NCBI GenBank assembly: GCA_016125075.1
Contig: WGMO01000008.1
Coordinates: 180,254-244,253 of the forward strand
Direction: 5' to 3'
Origin: Terrimonas sp.
GTDB lineage: Bacteria; Bacteroidota; Bacteroidia; Chitinophagales; Chitinophagaceae
DNA length: 64,000 bases
The translations under genes were made by a program, and so were the position numbers. Below the pieces are notes generated by a model, which was not told the DNA's origin, ran no database searches, and worked only from the letters and a program-made list of their open reading frames with translations. Of this stretch, positions 18,054-27,778 are shown piece by piece (the stretch's first letter is position 1; every line of letters begins with the position of its first letter).

Positions 18054-19409
18054 ATGCAAAAACTAATCTTATTCTGCTTTTTGGCAATGATGATCATATC
18101 CTGTCAGAAAGAAATTGAAGGCCCAAAGCCATCTAATGTTTACCCGGAACTTAAGCGAAGCCTGGCAGATAGTTTATCGGTCACAGACTTCAACAGCCTG
18201 GATTTTTCACGTATTTCAAGGTCGGCTCACGGTGACGTAACTTTACTGCGTGTAGCGTTCAAAGACAGGAAAATGAGTGAGGCATTTGTTCTCGTGGAGG
18301 TCAATGCAAGGGGTACAATAAAGCGAGGACGTATTGTAAGCCTGATAAGGGACAATGAAAAAGAAACGTTCAACGGCACGCTGCTCCTAAAAAATTTAAG
18401 AGGTGTGAAGATTGAGGGAACCAATATTGTCCGTGGTTATCGTAGCAATAAAGATATGCTGCGGGAGCAGGTTTTAGTTATGCCTGATCCTTATGTTGAA
18501 TTGCCGGAGGTTATCGTTGTTGCAAGTTATCCGTCAAGTGGAGGTATCAGTTGGAGCAGTTGGATGTACCTGATGTCTTTCCTGAATGATGACGGCGGTG
18601 GCGGCGACGGCTGGGGAGGTTGGTACTCTGGTGCAGATCCGTTTGGCGGCGGTGGCGGTGGCGGAGGAACAGGCGGAGGAACAGGCGGAGGTAATGGCGG
18701 CGGGGGATATGTGCCTCCCAATGATCCTAATGGGCCAGTAACTGTAATAGATGATGAGATCATGATCGTGGATTTTGAATCTCAATATGCTGATCCGGCC
18801 ATAGATCTCGACAAATATCTGAAGTGTTTTGATAACATTCCGGATGCTGGCGCCACCTGCAGGATCACGATCCATGCAGATGTGCCTGTAAACAGTGATC
18901 CAACTAAGATATTTGATTGGTCTGCCGGTTCGCCTGGGCATACCTGGATTCGTATCGAGAAAGATGGCGCTAATGGTTCCGGCTCGGCATCACAGCATAT
19001 TGGCTTTTATCCGAAGACGGGATGGAAAACGATGCTTACAGATGCACCGCTTGATGGCAAATTTGTGGACAATAGCAATCATGAATTCAATGCTTCTTAT
19101 GAAATAACTGTATCTCCTGAAAACCTGAAATCTGCCATTATGCGCATTCGCCAGCTGCGCAATGTTAAATATGATATAGACGATTATAATTGTACCGATT
19201 GGGCGATTGAGGTGTGGCGTTCTGCGGTAAGTCCGTCCATCTGGTTTGATATTCCGCGTTTTCACATGCCTGGCAGCCTTTCACCATACGGCACAAGTAC
19301 ACCGCAGGGACTATATGTAAAAATAAAAGAGCTGCAGGATGCCGGAACTCAGGGAGCCAGCGTTCCGGTGATCGGCTGGTCCGGTTCAAGCACAGGCCCT
19401 TGTAATTAA
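18054..19409 (+). CDS. Glycine-rich lipoprotein with candidate permuted papain-like (LRAT/NlpC-like) domain
   Basis: A 451-residue lipoprotein from the ATG at 18054 (lipobox MMIISC; upstream in-frame codons would precede the signal). Residues about 15-170 are a polar surface domain, about 170-225 a Gly/Trp-rich linker with runs of glycine, and about 250-451 a C-terminal domain containing PGHTWIRI (His296) and a later DYNCTDWA (Cys380). The His-before-Cys order with an N-C-T-D motif resembles permuted papain-fold enzymes such as LRAT and Lnb/YiiX-type proteins. Catalytic function is an inference; it could be a lipid- or peptide-cleaving surface enzyme or an effector. Followed at 18 bases by a small membrane protein gene. 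Confidence 0.6.
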   Translation: MQKLILFCFLAMMIISCQKEIEGPKPSNVYPELKRSLADSLSVTDFNSLDFSRISRSAHGDVTLLRVAFKDRKMSEAFVLVEVNARGTIKRGRIVSLIRDNEKETFNGTLLLKNLRGVKIEGTNIVRGYRSNKDMLREQVLVMPDPYVELPEVIVVASYPSSGGISWSSWMYLMSFLNDDGGGGDGWGGWYSGADPFGGGGGGGGTGGGTGGGNGGGGYVPPNDPNGPVTVIDDEIMIVDFESQYADPAIDLDKYLKCFDNIPDAGATCRITIHADVPVNSDPTKIFDWSAGSPGHTWIRIEKDGANGSGSASQHIGFYPKTGWKTMLTDAPLDGKFVDNSNHEFNASYEITVSPENLKSAIMRIRQLRNVKYDIDDYNCTDWAIEVWRSAVSPSIWFDIPRFHMPGSLSPYGTSTPQGLYVKIKELQDAGTQGASVPVIGWSGSSTGPCN

Positions 19410-19427
19410 AACAGTAAACTATTCGTT

Positions 19428-19856
19428 ATGAAAACGATCAATATTCTTACACATCCTGTTTTGGTGCTGTCATTATTTTGTCTCACGTTAATCAGCGGTG
19501 AGAGTTTTGGAGGATTCTATCTTTTGTATATCCTGATGGCTCTTCCACATGGCGGCATACACGCAGTATTTGCTCTTATCGGGGCGGGATTGATACTGTT
19601 TAGCTATGGCAAGTTCAGGAGGCAATCAAAGTTTTTTATTGATCCGCTATTGAATATCCTGGGTGTTTTTTCATTGTATACTTCCCTATTTTTATTTTTT
19701 ATAAATAGTTGGAGTTATAATGATCAGACATTCGAGCAGGCAGTTCCGGTGATTTCCTTTGTATTGTTCGGTGTCGCTTCCCTTGGCTTTCTTATTTATA
19801 GTATCATCCGGTTTGCGCGGCCAAAGTCCGATAAACCAATGAGCTTACTTACTTAA
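19428..19856 (+). CDS. Small integral membrane protein, unknown
   Basis: A 142-residue protein with four hydrophobic segments (about 9-22, 28-56, 72-90, 108-128) and a positively charged end. No family recognised. It begins 18 bases after the Gly-rich lipoprotein gene and is probably co-transcribed; membrane partners of this kind sometimes confer immunity to a neighbouring secreted enzyme, but nothing in the sequence proves that here. Confidence 0.6.
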   Translation: MKTINILTHPVLVLSLFCLTLISGESFGGFYLLYILMALPHGGIHAVFALIGAGLILFSYGKFRRQSKFFIDPLLNILGVFSLYTSLFLFFINSWSYNDQTFEQAVPVISFVLFGVASLGFLIYSIIRFARPKSDKPMSLLT

Positions 19857-19879
19857 GTACATTTAAGAATGTGATCATA

Positions 19880-19921
19880 CTTCCTTCCCGGTCAAACTCT
19901 ACGTTTGGCCGGGCCAGGAAG
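19880..19921. terminator. Long hairpin between the membrane protein and AraC genes
   Basis: CTTCC...CCCGGTCAAAC pairs with GTTTGGCCGGG...GGAAG around a TCTAC loop (one G-U pair and a small bulge). No U-run follows, so it is a weak or factor-dependent terminator, or a structure in the leader of the AraC gene that starts 13 bases later. Confidence 0.45.
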
Positions 19922-19934
19922 CCTATTGAAATCT

Positions 19935-20726
19935 ATGAAAGCGATACCTATGAAGAAGAAAAGAATTGTGCAAAAGACGTATAGACTTCCCAATGCTACT
20001 AAGCTGCAAACGGAATCCGGCTTGTTCCAATACTACAGAGGAGATTTCTTTATGATTTTCGTTACTCAACCTGTGTTAGACGAAACACATGAGAAACTAA
20101 AAAGGAAATACGTTGAGGAGGATTTGAGAGTCAGCTTTCTGTTTAAAAATACAGTATTTCTTTTCGAAATGCTTTTTAACAGGGAAGCTCTTACAGACTA
20201 TGAAGAATTAAGAGATACTAATAATCTGAATGAATTGCTTCCCTATTGCTCATTCGAGGTCGAAAGAAATATAAAATCCTTTTTTCGCCCGGTCACTGAG
20301 GGAAGGTTGGCAGATCGCTTTCTGTATGCAAGAGTTGTTGATCTTATCCTGCAATTAGTTCTGGAAGTAACCGAGGTAAAAACAAAACCAGCAATCAGTA
20401 AGGCGGCAGCAGAAATTGCTGAGAAAGCAAGATATATCATACTCGAAGATTTATCAGTATATGACACCATTGAAGGAATAGCAAGTAAGATAGGCATTTC
20501 AAAGAAGGAGCTTCAACACGCCTTCAAAAAACGGTTTGGATTGACGATGGGAAAATTTTCGAAAGAAGAAAGAATGAAGCATGCCCATTATTTACTTGAA
20601 ACAACTGATCAGATATTGTTGTCCATCGCCATGGCTGCAGGATATAACGATACGGGTAACTTTTCAATTGCTTTCAAAAATCACTTTGGTTATTCACCGG
20701 GATCAGTTCAAAAAAGGATGAAATAA
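19935..20726 (+). CDS. AraC family transcriptional regulator
   Basis: A protein of 263 residues from the ATG at 19935 (ATG 19950 is also possible; a TTG further up lies inside a hairpin). The last 100 residues carry two helix-turn-helices of AraC type: IEGIASKIGISKKELQHAFKKRFG and ILLSIAMAAGYNDTGNFSIAFK, followed by HFGYSPG. The N-terminal part has no recognised ligand-binding fold. It sits 94 bases upstream of the conjugation gene cluster on the same strand and could regulate it, or could be unrelated chromosomal or cargo DNA. Confidence 0.85.
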   Translation: MKAIPMKKKRIVQKTYRLPNATKLQTESGLFQYYRGDFFMIFVTQPVLDETHEKLKRKYVEEDLRVSFLFKNTVFLFEMLFNREALTDYEELRDTNNLNELLPYCSFEVERNIKSFFRPVTEGRLADRFLYARVVDLILQLVLEVTEVKTKPAISKAAAEIAEKARYIILEDLSVYDTIEGIASKIGISKKELQHAFKKRFGLTMGKFSKEERMKHAHYLLETTDQILLSIAMAAGYNDTGNFSIAFKNHFGYSPGSVQKRMK

Positions 20727-20820
20727 TCATAAGGTTCTTTTTCACAAAAACAAAACCCGATTTCATAACGCAAGAACATTCTTTTGCATTCAATTTTACA
20801 ATTCTAAAAATTAATGACCA

Positions 20821-21213
20821 ATGCTTAGCTCTATTTCCTGGCAGCAATATTTTTTATTCCTGGGTGTTGCAACAATTCTATATTACTTATTTGTGTGGGT
20901 AGTGTATTTCAAATCTAAGCTTCCGTCGTTTTCTATTGGTGGATATAACGGCCTTTCTATGTATGAGGAAGATCAGCCAAACGAAGTGCTTAGTACATCT
21001 CAGCATGTTATAGATGAAATAAAGCCAGTCTTTACAGGAAAGCAAAATAAACATGAATTGGTTTTTGCCTTACAAGAACAGCTAAGGAAATATAACCAAT
21101 GGGATGAACCGGATTTCCGGGAAACCATCAATGCATTTATCGCTGCTGAAAGCAAAACAATATGCTCCATCCGTCTCGGTGAGGATGATCTCCGTGCAGT
21201 CTGGAAGGGATAG
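20821..21213 (+). CDS. Membrane-anchored hypothetical protein at head of tra cluster
   Basis: A 130-residue protein with one N-terminal membrane helix (FLFLGVATILYYLFVWVVYF, about 12-31) and a cytosolic or periplasmic domain rich in charged residues. No family recognised with certainty. It is the first gene of the long co-directional conjugation cluster and precedes traE, a position often filled by small TraD-like proteins in Bacteroidota elements. Confidence 0.6.
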   Translation: MLSSISWQQYFLFLGVATILYYLFVWVVYFKSKLPSFSIGGYNGLSMYEEDQPNEVLSTSQHVIDEIKPVFTGKQNKHELVFALQEQLRKYNQWDEPDFRETINAFIAAESKTICSIRLGEDDLRAVWKG

Positions 21214-21257
21214 GATGGAGCGCCCAAATTTATTTTATTCTATTATAAAACGTGTGT

Positions 21258-21593
21258 ATGAAATTGAAGATGATGAACAGGAAACTAACCCGGCAACAGA
21301 AAATTGCCTCCGCTTATCTTTTGCTCTTTGTAATACTTGGTATTGTTGCTTTCAGCCAGGACGGAAATGCGGGGATCAACGAAGCCAATACAAAAGTGCG
21401 TAGCTATTTCGCTGCAGGTACTAACCTGATGTATGCGGTTGGTGCTATACTCGGATTGATCGGGGCCGTAAAAGTGTATCAAAAATGGAACAGCGGTGAT
21501 CCTGATACGGGTAAGGTAGCCGCTGCATGGTTTGGAAGTTGCGTGTTCCTCGTGGTAGTAGCTACCGTTATCCGTTCTTTCTTCGGTGTATAA
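21258..21593 (+). CDS. traE: Conjugative transposon protein TraE (DUF4134)
   Basis: A protein of 111 residues from ATG 21258 (a GTG two codons earlier is possible). It has the DUF4134 layout: N-terminal signal helix with AFSQDGNAGINEAN, then two membrane helices (LMYAVGAILGLIGAVKVYQKW and AAWFGSCVFLVVVATVIRSFFG) around the conserved N-S-G-D-P-D-T. This is the VirB2/VirB3-like small membrane subunit of the Bacteroidota type IV secretion channel. TraF, normally the next gene, is displaced by three other genes here. Confidence 0.9.
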   Translation: MKLKMMNRKLTRQQKIASAYLLLFVILGIVAFSQDGNAGINEANTKVRSYFAAGTNLMYAVGAILGLIGAVKVYQKWNSGDPDTGKVAAAWFGSCVFLVVVATVIRSFFGV

Positions 21594-21599
21594 CAAACA

Positions 21600-21815
21600 A
21601 TGAAAAGGCAAATCATTTCAGTTGTTATTGGCAACCGCAGGTTGCTGTATCAAGCTGACCCCACTAATGAAGCTGAAATGGAATTTGGCGCATTGATCAG
21701 GGAAACGGCCAGGATGCAGCCACAAACATTACAGGATTTTTTTATCCGGTTAAATGAATTACAGAAACAATATAACAACAATTATGCAAGAGACACTGCT
21801 GAGAAAGCTACATGA
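21600..21815 (+). CDS. Small hypothetical protein in tra cluster
   Basis: A 71-residue soluble protein starting six bases after traE; its end overlaps the DUF1896 gene by 32 bases. The spacing argues that it is translated. Composition is ordinary, with a basic N-terminal strand and a helical acidic end. No family recognised. Confidence 0.5.
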   Translation: MKRQIISVVIGNRRLLYQADPTNEAEMEFGALIRETARMQPQTLQDFFIRLNELQKQYNNNYARDTAEKAT

Positions 21816-22218
21816 ATATATCCGGGACAACAACCCAGATTTGCTGCTGACACTGCAAGAGGAGAACCGGCTGACGGATTACCTGAACGAATCTGTAGCG
21901 TCGGTTGATGGCCTGATCAATCAACTGGTAGTGGAGAATCAACCGCCATCTGTGATTGAAGAACAATGTATGGAGGAACTGACGAAACCGCTAAAACCTT
22001 CCCGTTACAGCTATATCAAATCAATTCTGGAAGAAGAATTTCCTAATGATTTTGAAAGGATGCTGAACAGCAATGTGCTGACCACCGAGTTGATCAATAT
22101 GATTACAGTCTGCGACGCAGTATTCGAAGAGTTTGAGTTTTCCGAAGCCACAGAAGATAACCGCTTCCTGCGCTATGCAATTACAGGCGCAGTATATGAA
22201 TATCTCAATAAGGGTTGA
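21784..22218 (+). CDS. DUF1896 family protein
   Basis: A protein of 144 residues from the ATG at 21784. It begins LRKLHEYIRDNNPDLLLTLQE and ends with a VFEEFEFSEATEDNRFLRYAITGAVYEYL helix, the pattern of DUF1896 proteins, which are found almost only next to the large methylase-helicase genes of Bacteroidota mobile elements. All-helical and acidic. Such a placement suggests a small partner or modulator of the helicase (inference). The helicase starts 19 bases later. Confidence 0.75.
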   Translation: MQETLLRKLHEYIRDNNPDLLLTLQEENRLTDYLNESVASVDGLINQLVVENQPPSVIEEQCMEELTKPLKPSRYSYIKSILEEEFPNDFERMLNSNVLTTELINMITVCDAVFEEFEFSEATEDNRFLRYAITGAVYEYLNKG

Positions 22219-22237
22219 AGTGAAAGATATGTGAGAA

Positions 22238-25200
22238 ATGGCCTATAATTCGTTATATAAACTGAGTGATAATATTGCTGCAATACGCATCGCCCTGGAG
22301 GATAAAGTTCCTTCGGCAGATGAGCTATCAACATTGCAGCGGTACAGTGGATTTGGCGGTATTAAAGCTATACTTTATCCGCCGGCTGGATCAAAAGAAG
22401 AATGGATAAAGCAGGGCGCTACAAAAGAAGATCTTCGTTTGTACGATGGCGTCCATGAGTTGCACGCGCTACTGAAGGAGAAATTCAGTGATGCCGAATA
22501 CAAGACAATTGTTGCTTCACTAAAGAACAGTGTTCTTACTGCGTTTTATACACCTGCCGTTGTTCCGCAAACTTTATATAAAGTATTGCAGGAGCAAAAT
22601 ATTGCAGTCCGTAATTTATACGAACCCAGCGCAGGCGCCGGTATTTTTATTAGTGAAGCTATTTCTTCGCTTAAGAATTTACAATCTGTCACCGCTGTTG
22701 AAAAAGATATATTGACTGGGAAAGTGTTGCAATCATTTTGTAAGGCAATGCCTATTCAGTCAAAAGTGGAGATCACCGGTTTTGAAGATACTCCTGCTGC
22801 CGAGAATGGAAAGCATGACCTTATTATAAGCAATATTCCGTTCGGCAATTTCCCGGTACATGATCCTGATTTTCCGGACCCTGCCATTTCAGGAAAGATT
22901 CATAACTACTTTTTTGCAAAGGGGCTTGATAAACTCAGAGACGGTGGTATCCTGGCTTATATCACGACGGATGCATTTTTAAACAGCCCTTCCAATAAGG
23001 AAGCAAGAGAGTACGTTTTTTCCCGGGCTGATTTTGTTTCCCTCGCTGTGATGCCGGATAACCTGATGAAAGATACTGGTAATACCGAAGCACCAAGTCA
23101 CTTACTGATCGTTCAAAAGAATACTGCTAAAAGTGGCTTATCAAACGAAGAACAATTACTGGTTGAAACCGTCCGGCAGGGAAATGAGTTTGGGGAGTAT
23201 CACCTGAACGGGTATATAAACGAACATACGGAAATTATCTGCGGCGATGAGATCAAAGCAGGGAAAAACCAATATGGTCACGCACATGAAACTGTTTGGC
23301 AAAATGATGTTTCTGCTATTTCGGAGAAACTTGCCGAAACAATTGAAAAAGGATTCAAAACCCGGTTCGCCAGGAATCTTTATGACGAAGCTCGATTTGA
23401 GATAGCGGTCAAACAAGGGAAGGAACTGACCTTTCTTGATCTTCCTGAAGATAAACCCGACAGTGATGGGTTGCAGTTGGGCTTGTTTGATACCGGCCCG
23501 GCAGAAAACATTAACCGGGCAATGGCCTATATCACTGCTAAAGATCATGAGGCTGTTCAGAAGCATACAGCCCGTATTGCAGCAATCGTCCGGACAACTG
23601 AGAGACCCGAACATGAAAGTATTGTGCTGCTCACTGCTAAAGCAAAAAATAGTTCCTTCTATACTTATAAATTACACTCCAATCTCAAAGAAATAATATT
23701 ATCAGCAGCCTGGATGAACGCAGGACCGCTGGGCAATACACTCGAAAGGATTTCCAGGGAATTAAAAGAATACAAATATGATTTCCGGTTTGAAGGAGAG
23801 AAGCATTTTGAAGCGGCTTTTGGGTTAGCTGCAAAGCAGGAAATCTTTAATGGATTAAAACCGCATTACAGAGAAGGGGCACTCGTCATGCATAAAGGAA
23901 TGCCGGGAACCATTCATAATATTGATAAGGAGCATGACCAGGCGGAGTTTAGAACCTTTACGTTTTCAGGGAAACCCCAATCATTCTTTGAGCAATATGT
24001 AAACGTCCGGGATACCTATTTCATATTGGTGGATAAGGAAAATGCTTCCGCCCTTGAGCATAAACCGTTAAGAGAGGAACTGAACCATGTCTACCAGCAG
24101 TTCCAGGTGCAGCATGGTTTACTCAACCAAAGCGTTAATCGCAAGCATATATTGGATGATGCTTTAGGGTTTATTACGCTGTCTTCTTTAGAAAGAAAAG
24201 AAGGTGAGCAGTATTTGAAGGCTGATATTTTCTTTCAGCCGCTTTTCAAAAAGCAGGAAGCCTTTAGCACCGAAGACCCGGTGGAGGCTCTGGCACACTG
24301 CCTGAATGAAAAAGGTGTAGTGGATATTGATTTTATTTCTAAAACAGTTGGAAATACCGAAGCTGAAACAATCGCCGCCCTGCAACAACATATTTATCTC
24401 AATCCTGATACAAGGAAATGGGAAACGGCTGATCAGTATCTCAGTGGTAATGTAGTTGCCAAATTGTCTGTTGCCAGGGATGCGGCAGAAGGTGAACCAG
24501 CCAATAAGGAATTACAGCGAAGCTTTGACGCCATTACCAAAGTGCAACCCGAAAATATTCCCTTCGAGTTGCTGGATTTCAATATGGGTGAACGTTGGAT
24601 ACCGGAAGATTATTACCAGCGATTTGCCACGGAGCTTTTCGATGTTGATACAACGGTTAGCTATCTCTCTTCAGTAGATAGCTTCAAAGTAGCGCCCCGT
24701 TTCAACAATGCCAAGATCAACGATGAGTTTGCTGTTACGCCGAAGAGCGGGAAAACCATGTATGGTTATACCACAATGGAACATGCTTTGGAGAATACGG
24801 CGCCCTTCTTTACTTACGAAGTGGAGGCGCCGGGTGGCGGCAAGATCAGGAAGCCGGATAATGAAGCCACACAACTGGCTCATCAAAAGATTGAACAAAT
24901 CCGTACCCGTTTTGTCGAATGGTTAAATGAATTGCCTGATAATAATAAAAAGAAAATTGAACGACTCTACAACGATACGTTCAACTGTTATGTACTCCGG
25001 GAATACAATGGCAGTCATTTAACTTTTCCGGGACTTGACAGGAATGCGTTGGATATTGCTGACCTCTACGATTCACAAAAAAACGCAGCCTGGCGCATTA
25101 TTCAGAACCGGGGCGCATTGATTGATCATGAAGTGGGACTTGGCAAGACGCTGACCATGATCGTTTCAGCCCATGAAATGAAAAGACTGAATATTCTTCA

Positions 25201-27769
25201 CAAACCTATGATTGTTGCGCTTAAAGCGAACGTTTCTCAAATAGCCGATACTTACAGAAAGGCATATCCATCTGCAAAGATTTTATATCCCGGTAAAGAT
25301 GATTTTACACCAGCACAACGGCAACGTTTGTTTCATGCTATCAAGAATAACAACTGGGATTGCATTATTCTGACCCATGATCAATTCGGGAAGATTCCAC
25401 AATCACCCGAAATACAAAAGAAGATTTTAGAAGCGGAATTGGAAAACGTGGAACGTGATCTCGAAACCCTGAAGGACATGGGCGGTGAGATTTCCAAAAA
25501 GATGCTGAAGGGTCTGGAAGTTCGGAAAAATAATCTCAGCATTAATCTCAAAGAAGTGTTACGAAAGATCGAAGAAAAGAAAGATGCGGATATCAATTTC
25601 AAAGAGCTTGGTATTGATCACATCTTCGTGGATGAAGCGCATAAATTCAAGAATCTCACATTTACCACCAGGCATAACCGGGTGGCTGGTCTTGGCAATA
25701 TGGAAGGAAGCCAGAAAGCATTGAATATGCTTTTCGCCGTCCGCACATTACAGGACAAATTTCAGTCCGACCTGAATGCTACTTTTTTGTCAGGCACTCC
25801 TATATCCAACAGTTTGACAGAAATGTACTTCTTGTTTAAATATCTCCGCCCGAAGGAAATGGAACGGCAGCGAATAGAAAACTTTGATGCATGGGCAGCT
25901 GTGTTTGCGAAGAAAACAACGGACTTTGAGTTTTCTGTTACCAATGAGATCATTGCTAAAGAACGTTTCCGTCACTTTATCAAAGTACCGGAACTGGCTT
26001 TGTTTTATAATGAGATCACTGATTATAAAACTGCCAGGCATATCCGCCTCGATAAGCCTGCATTAAACGAAGAACTGGTCAATATCAAACCCACCGAAGA
26101 ACAGCAGGTATTTATTAAAAAGCTGATGGAGTTTGCCAGAACGGGAAATGGAGAATTGATCGGCAGAGGTAAACTAACTCCGGAAGAAGACAAAGGCAGA
26201 ATGCTGATCGCTACCAATTATTCCAAGAAAATGGCGGTGGATATGCGTTTGATCAATCCGGGTAAATATGATGATCATCCCGGGAATAAAGTCAGTGTAT
26301 GTGCAAAGAGAATAAGCGAGCTATACCAGGAAGGCATGGAACACCGGGGCACGCAGATCGTCTTCTCTGATATTGGGACACCCAAGCCGGGGGAATTCAA
26401 CATCTACGATGCACTTAAGCAAAAGCTGACAACGGAGTATAATATTCCTTCGGAAAAGATCACCTATATCCATGACTGGACGGACACCAGGAAACCCGAA
26501 CTGTTCAGGAAAATGAACAATGGACAAATCCGGATTCTGCTTGGTAGTACGGACAAAGCCGGAACCGGGCTGAACGTACAGCAACGGGTGATAGCCATGC
26601 ACCACCTCGATATTCCCTGGAAGCCTTCCGAACTGGAGCAGAGAAATGGCCGTGGTGCCAGGCAGGGAAACCAGGTAGCCAAGGAAAGCTACAACAATGA
26701 AGTGAAGAACTATATCTACGCTGTTGAACAATCCCTCGATAACTACAAATTTAACCTGCTGAAGAATAAGCAAACCTTTATCAGCCAGATGAAAAACTGC
26801 GAGCTCAATGTGCGCAGTATTGACGAAGGTTCAATAGATGAAAAAAGCGGGATGAACTTTTCGGAGTATATCGCCATTTTGTCCGGGGATACTACGCTGC
26901 TGGAGAAATCAAAGCTGGAAAAGAAAATCGCTGTGCTCGAAAGCCTGCGGTCTGTACATTATAAGGAAGTAGCCAAATCGAGGTTCAGGCTTGAGTGCAT
27001 GGAGTCGGATCACGGATCGGTAACGAATATACTTTCTCATTTGAACCGGGATGAAAAGTTATATACTTCACAGCTTACTTATGACAAAGAAGGAGCAAAG
27101 GTAAACCCTATACAACTCATCGGTCTTAACAGCATTGATGCAGAACAGATTGGTAAACACATTTTTCATCTTTACAAGAATTGGAGGCCGGCCCTCTCTA
27201 AATCTCCCCCAAGTGGAGGAGACTTGGGAACTGATCAAAAGATTGGAAGGCTGTACGGCTTTGATTGTTATATCCGCCAGCAACAGGAAAGTTATGAAGA
27301 CAAAGGAATGTTCGCCTACCGCTATCATAATGCGTTTTATGTGCAACATAAAGACGGCGGTATAAAATATACTTACAACCAGGGCCAGCCCTCTTTAGAT
27401 AATCCCAAGCTCGCCGCCCGTCATTTTTTGAGTGCACTTGACAGGGTTACAAGAATCAAAGAGCAATATGAAAAGGAATTACAGGATTTGGATAAGAATA
27501 TGCCTGTCCTGCAAAAACTGGTGGAAAAACCTTTTGAAAAGGAAGAAGAATTAAAATCCATGAAACAGGATCTGTCAAGGCTGGAAAGAGAGATCAGTAT
27601 TAAGATACAGGAGAATAAACTAAAACAGGACCATGCGGAAAAGGAAAAGCCGGGAATAGAAGAAGCGGAAACGATCAACGAAACTCCGGTGATCAATATA
27701 AATACAAAGGAAGAAGAAAAGCAACAACCGGTTCAACGGGTAAGGAGAAGCCGGGGAATGCGTATGTAA
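22238..27769 (+). CDS. Giant N6-adenine methylase - SNF2-type helicase of conjugative element
   Basis: A 1843-residue protein. Near the N-terminus is a Rossmann methyltransferase: motif I PSAGAGIF (about 130-137), and NIPF (Asn199-Phe202) as a variant of N-P-P-F/Y. A long middle region leads to an SF2 helicase: HEVGLGKT (Lys970, Walker A), DEAH (1132-1135), SGTPISNSL, DKAGTGLNVQQR and a QRNGRGARQGN motif VI. The C-terminal 300 residues are coiled coil. Such proteins are carried by many Bacteroidota conjugative elements and are thought to protect or process element DNA (anti-restriction or replication; inference). A 37-bp palindromic repeat is inserted in frame near residue 1652. Confidence 0.88.
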   Translation: MAYNSLYKLSDNIAAIRIALEDKVPSADELSTLQRYSGFGGIKAILYPPAGSKEEWIKQGATKEDLRLYDGVHELHALLKEKFSDAEYKTIVASLKNSVLTAFYTPAVVPQTLYKVLQEQNIAVRNLYEPSAGAGIFISEAISSLKNLQSVTAVEKDILTGKVLQSFCKAMPIQSKVEITGFEDTPAAENGKHDLIISNIPFGNFPVHDPDFPDPAISGKIHNYFFAKGLDKLRDGGILAYITTDAFLNSPSNKEAREYVFSRADFVSLAVMPDNLMKDTGNTEAPSHLLIVQKNTAKSGLSNEEQLLVETVRQGNEFGEYHLNGYINEHTEIICGDEIKAGKNQYGHAHETVWQNDVSAISEKLAETIEKGFKTRFARNLYDEARFEIAVKQGKELTFLDLPEDKPDSDGLQLGLFDTGPAENINRAMAYITAKDHEAVQKHTARIAAIVRTTERPEHESIVLLTAKAKNSSFYTYKLHSNLKEIILSAAWMNAGPLGNTLERISRELKEYKYDFRFEGEKHFEAAFGLAAKQEIFNGLKPHYREGALVMHKGMPGTIHNIDKEHDQAEFRTFTFSGKPQSFFEQYVNVRDTYFILVDKENASALEHKPLREELNHVYQQFQVQHGLLNQSVNRKHILDDALGFITLSSLERKEGEQYLKADIFFQPLFKKQEAFSTEDPVEALAHCLNEKGVVDIDFISKTVGNTEAETIAALQQHIYLNPDTRKWETADQYLSGNVVAKLSVARDAAEGEPANKELQRSFDAITKVQPENIPFELLDFNMGERWIPEDYYQRFATELFDVDTTVSYLSSVDSFKVAPRFNNAKINDEFAVTPKSGKTMYGYTTMEHALENTAPFFTYEVEAPGGGKIRKPDNEATQLAHQKIEQIRTRFVEWLNELPDNNKKKIERLYNDTFNCYVLREYNGSHLTFPGLDRNALDIADLYDSQKNAAWRIIQNRGALIDHEVGLGKTLTMIVSAHEMKRLNILHKPMIVALKANVSQIADTYRKAYPSAKILYPGKDDFTPAQRQRLFHAIKNNNWDCIILTHDQFGKIPQSPEIQKKILEAELENVERDLETLKDMGGEISKKMLKGLEVRKNNLSINLKEVLRKIEEKKDADINFKELGIDHIFVDEAHKFKNLTFTTRHNRVAGLGNMEGSQKALNMLFAVRTLQDKFQSDLNATFLSGTPISNSLTEMYFLFKYLRPKEMERQRIENFDAWAAVFAKKTTDFEFSVTNEIIAKERFRHFIKVPELALFYNEITDYKTARHIRLDKPALNEELVNIKPTEEQQVFIKKLMEFARTGNGELIGRGKLTPEEDKGRMLIATNYSKKMAVDMRLINPGKYDDHPGNKVSVCAKRISELYQEGMEHRGTQIVFSDIGTPKPGEFNIYDALKQKLTTEYNIPSEKITYIHDWTDTRKPELFRKMNNGQIRILLGSTDKAGTGLNVQQRVIAMHHLDIPWKPSELEQRNGRGARQGNQVAKESYNNEVKNYIYAVEQSLDNYKFNLLKNKQTFISQMKNCELNVRSIDEGSIDEKSGMNFSEYIAILSGDTTLLEKSKLEKKIAVLESLRSVHYKEVAKSRFRLECMESDHGSVTNILSHLNRDEKLYTSQLTYDKEGAKVNPIQLIGLNSIDAEQIGKHIFHLYKNWRPALSKSPPSGGDLGTDQKIGRLYGFDCYIRQQQESYEDKGMFAYRYHNAFYVQHKDGGIKYTYNQGQPSLDNPKLAARHFLSALDRVTRIKEQYEKELQDLDKNMPVLQKLVEKPFEKEEELKSMKQDLSRLEREISIKIQENKLKQDHAEKEKPGIEEAETINETPVININTKEEEKQQPVQRVRRSRGMRM
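27192..27228 (+). repeat. REP-like palindromic element inserted in frame in the helicase gene
   Basis: The stretch CCCTCTCTAAATCTCCCCC-AAGT-GGAGGAGACTTGGG is of the kind scattered between genes in many Bacteroidota genomes. Here it lies inside the coding sequence and is read as A-L-S-K-S-P-P-S-G-G-D-L-G, interrupting an otherwise charged helical region. The inserted length keeps the frame. Confidence 0.6.
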
Positions 27770-27778
27770 AAATTAATT

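Noticed and set aside
18527..18941. Proline-rich reverse frames
   Set aside because: They mirror the glycine-rich linker of the lipoprotein on the other strand.
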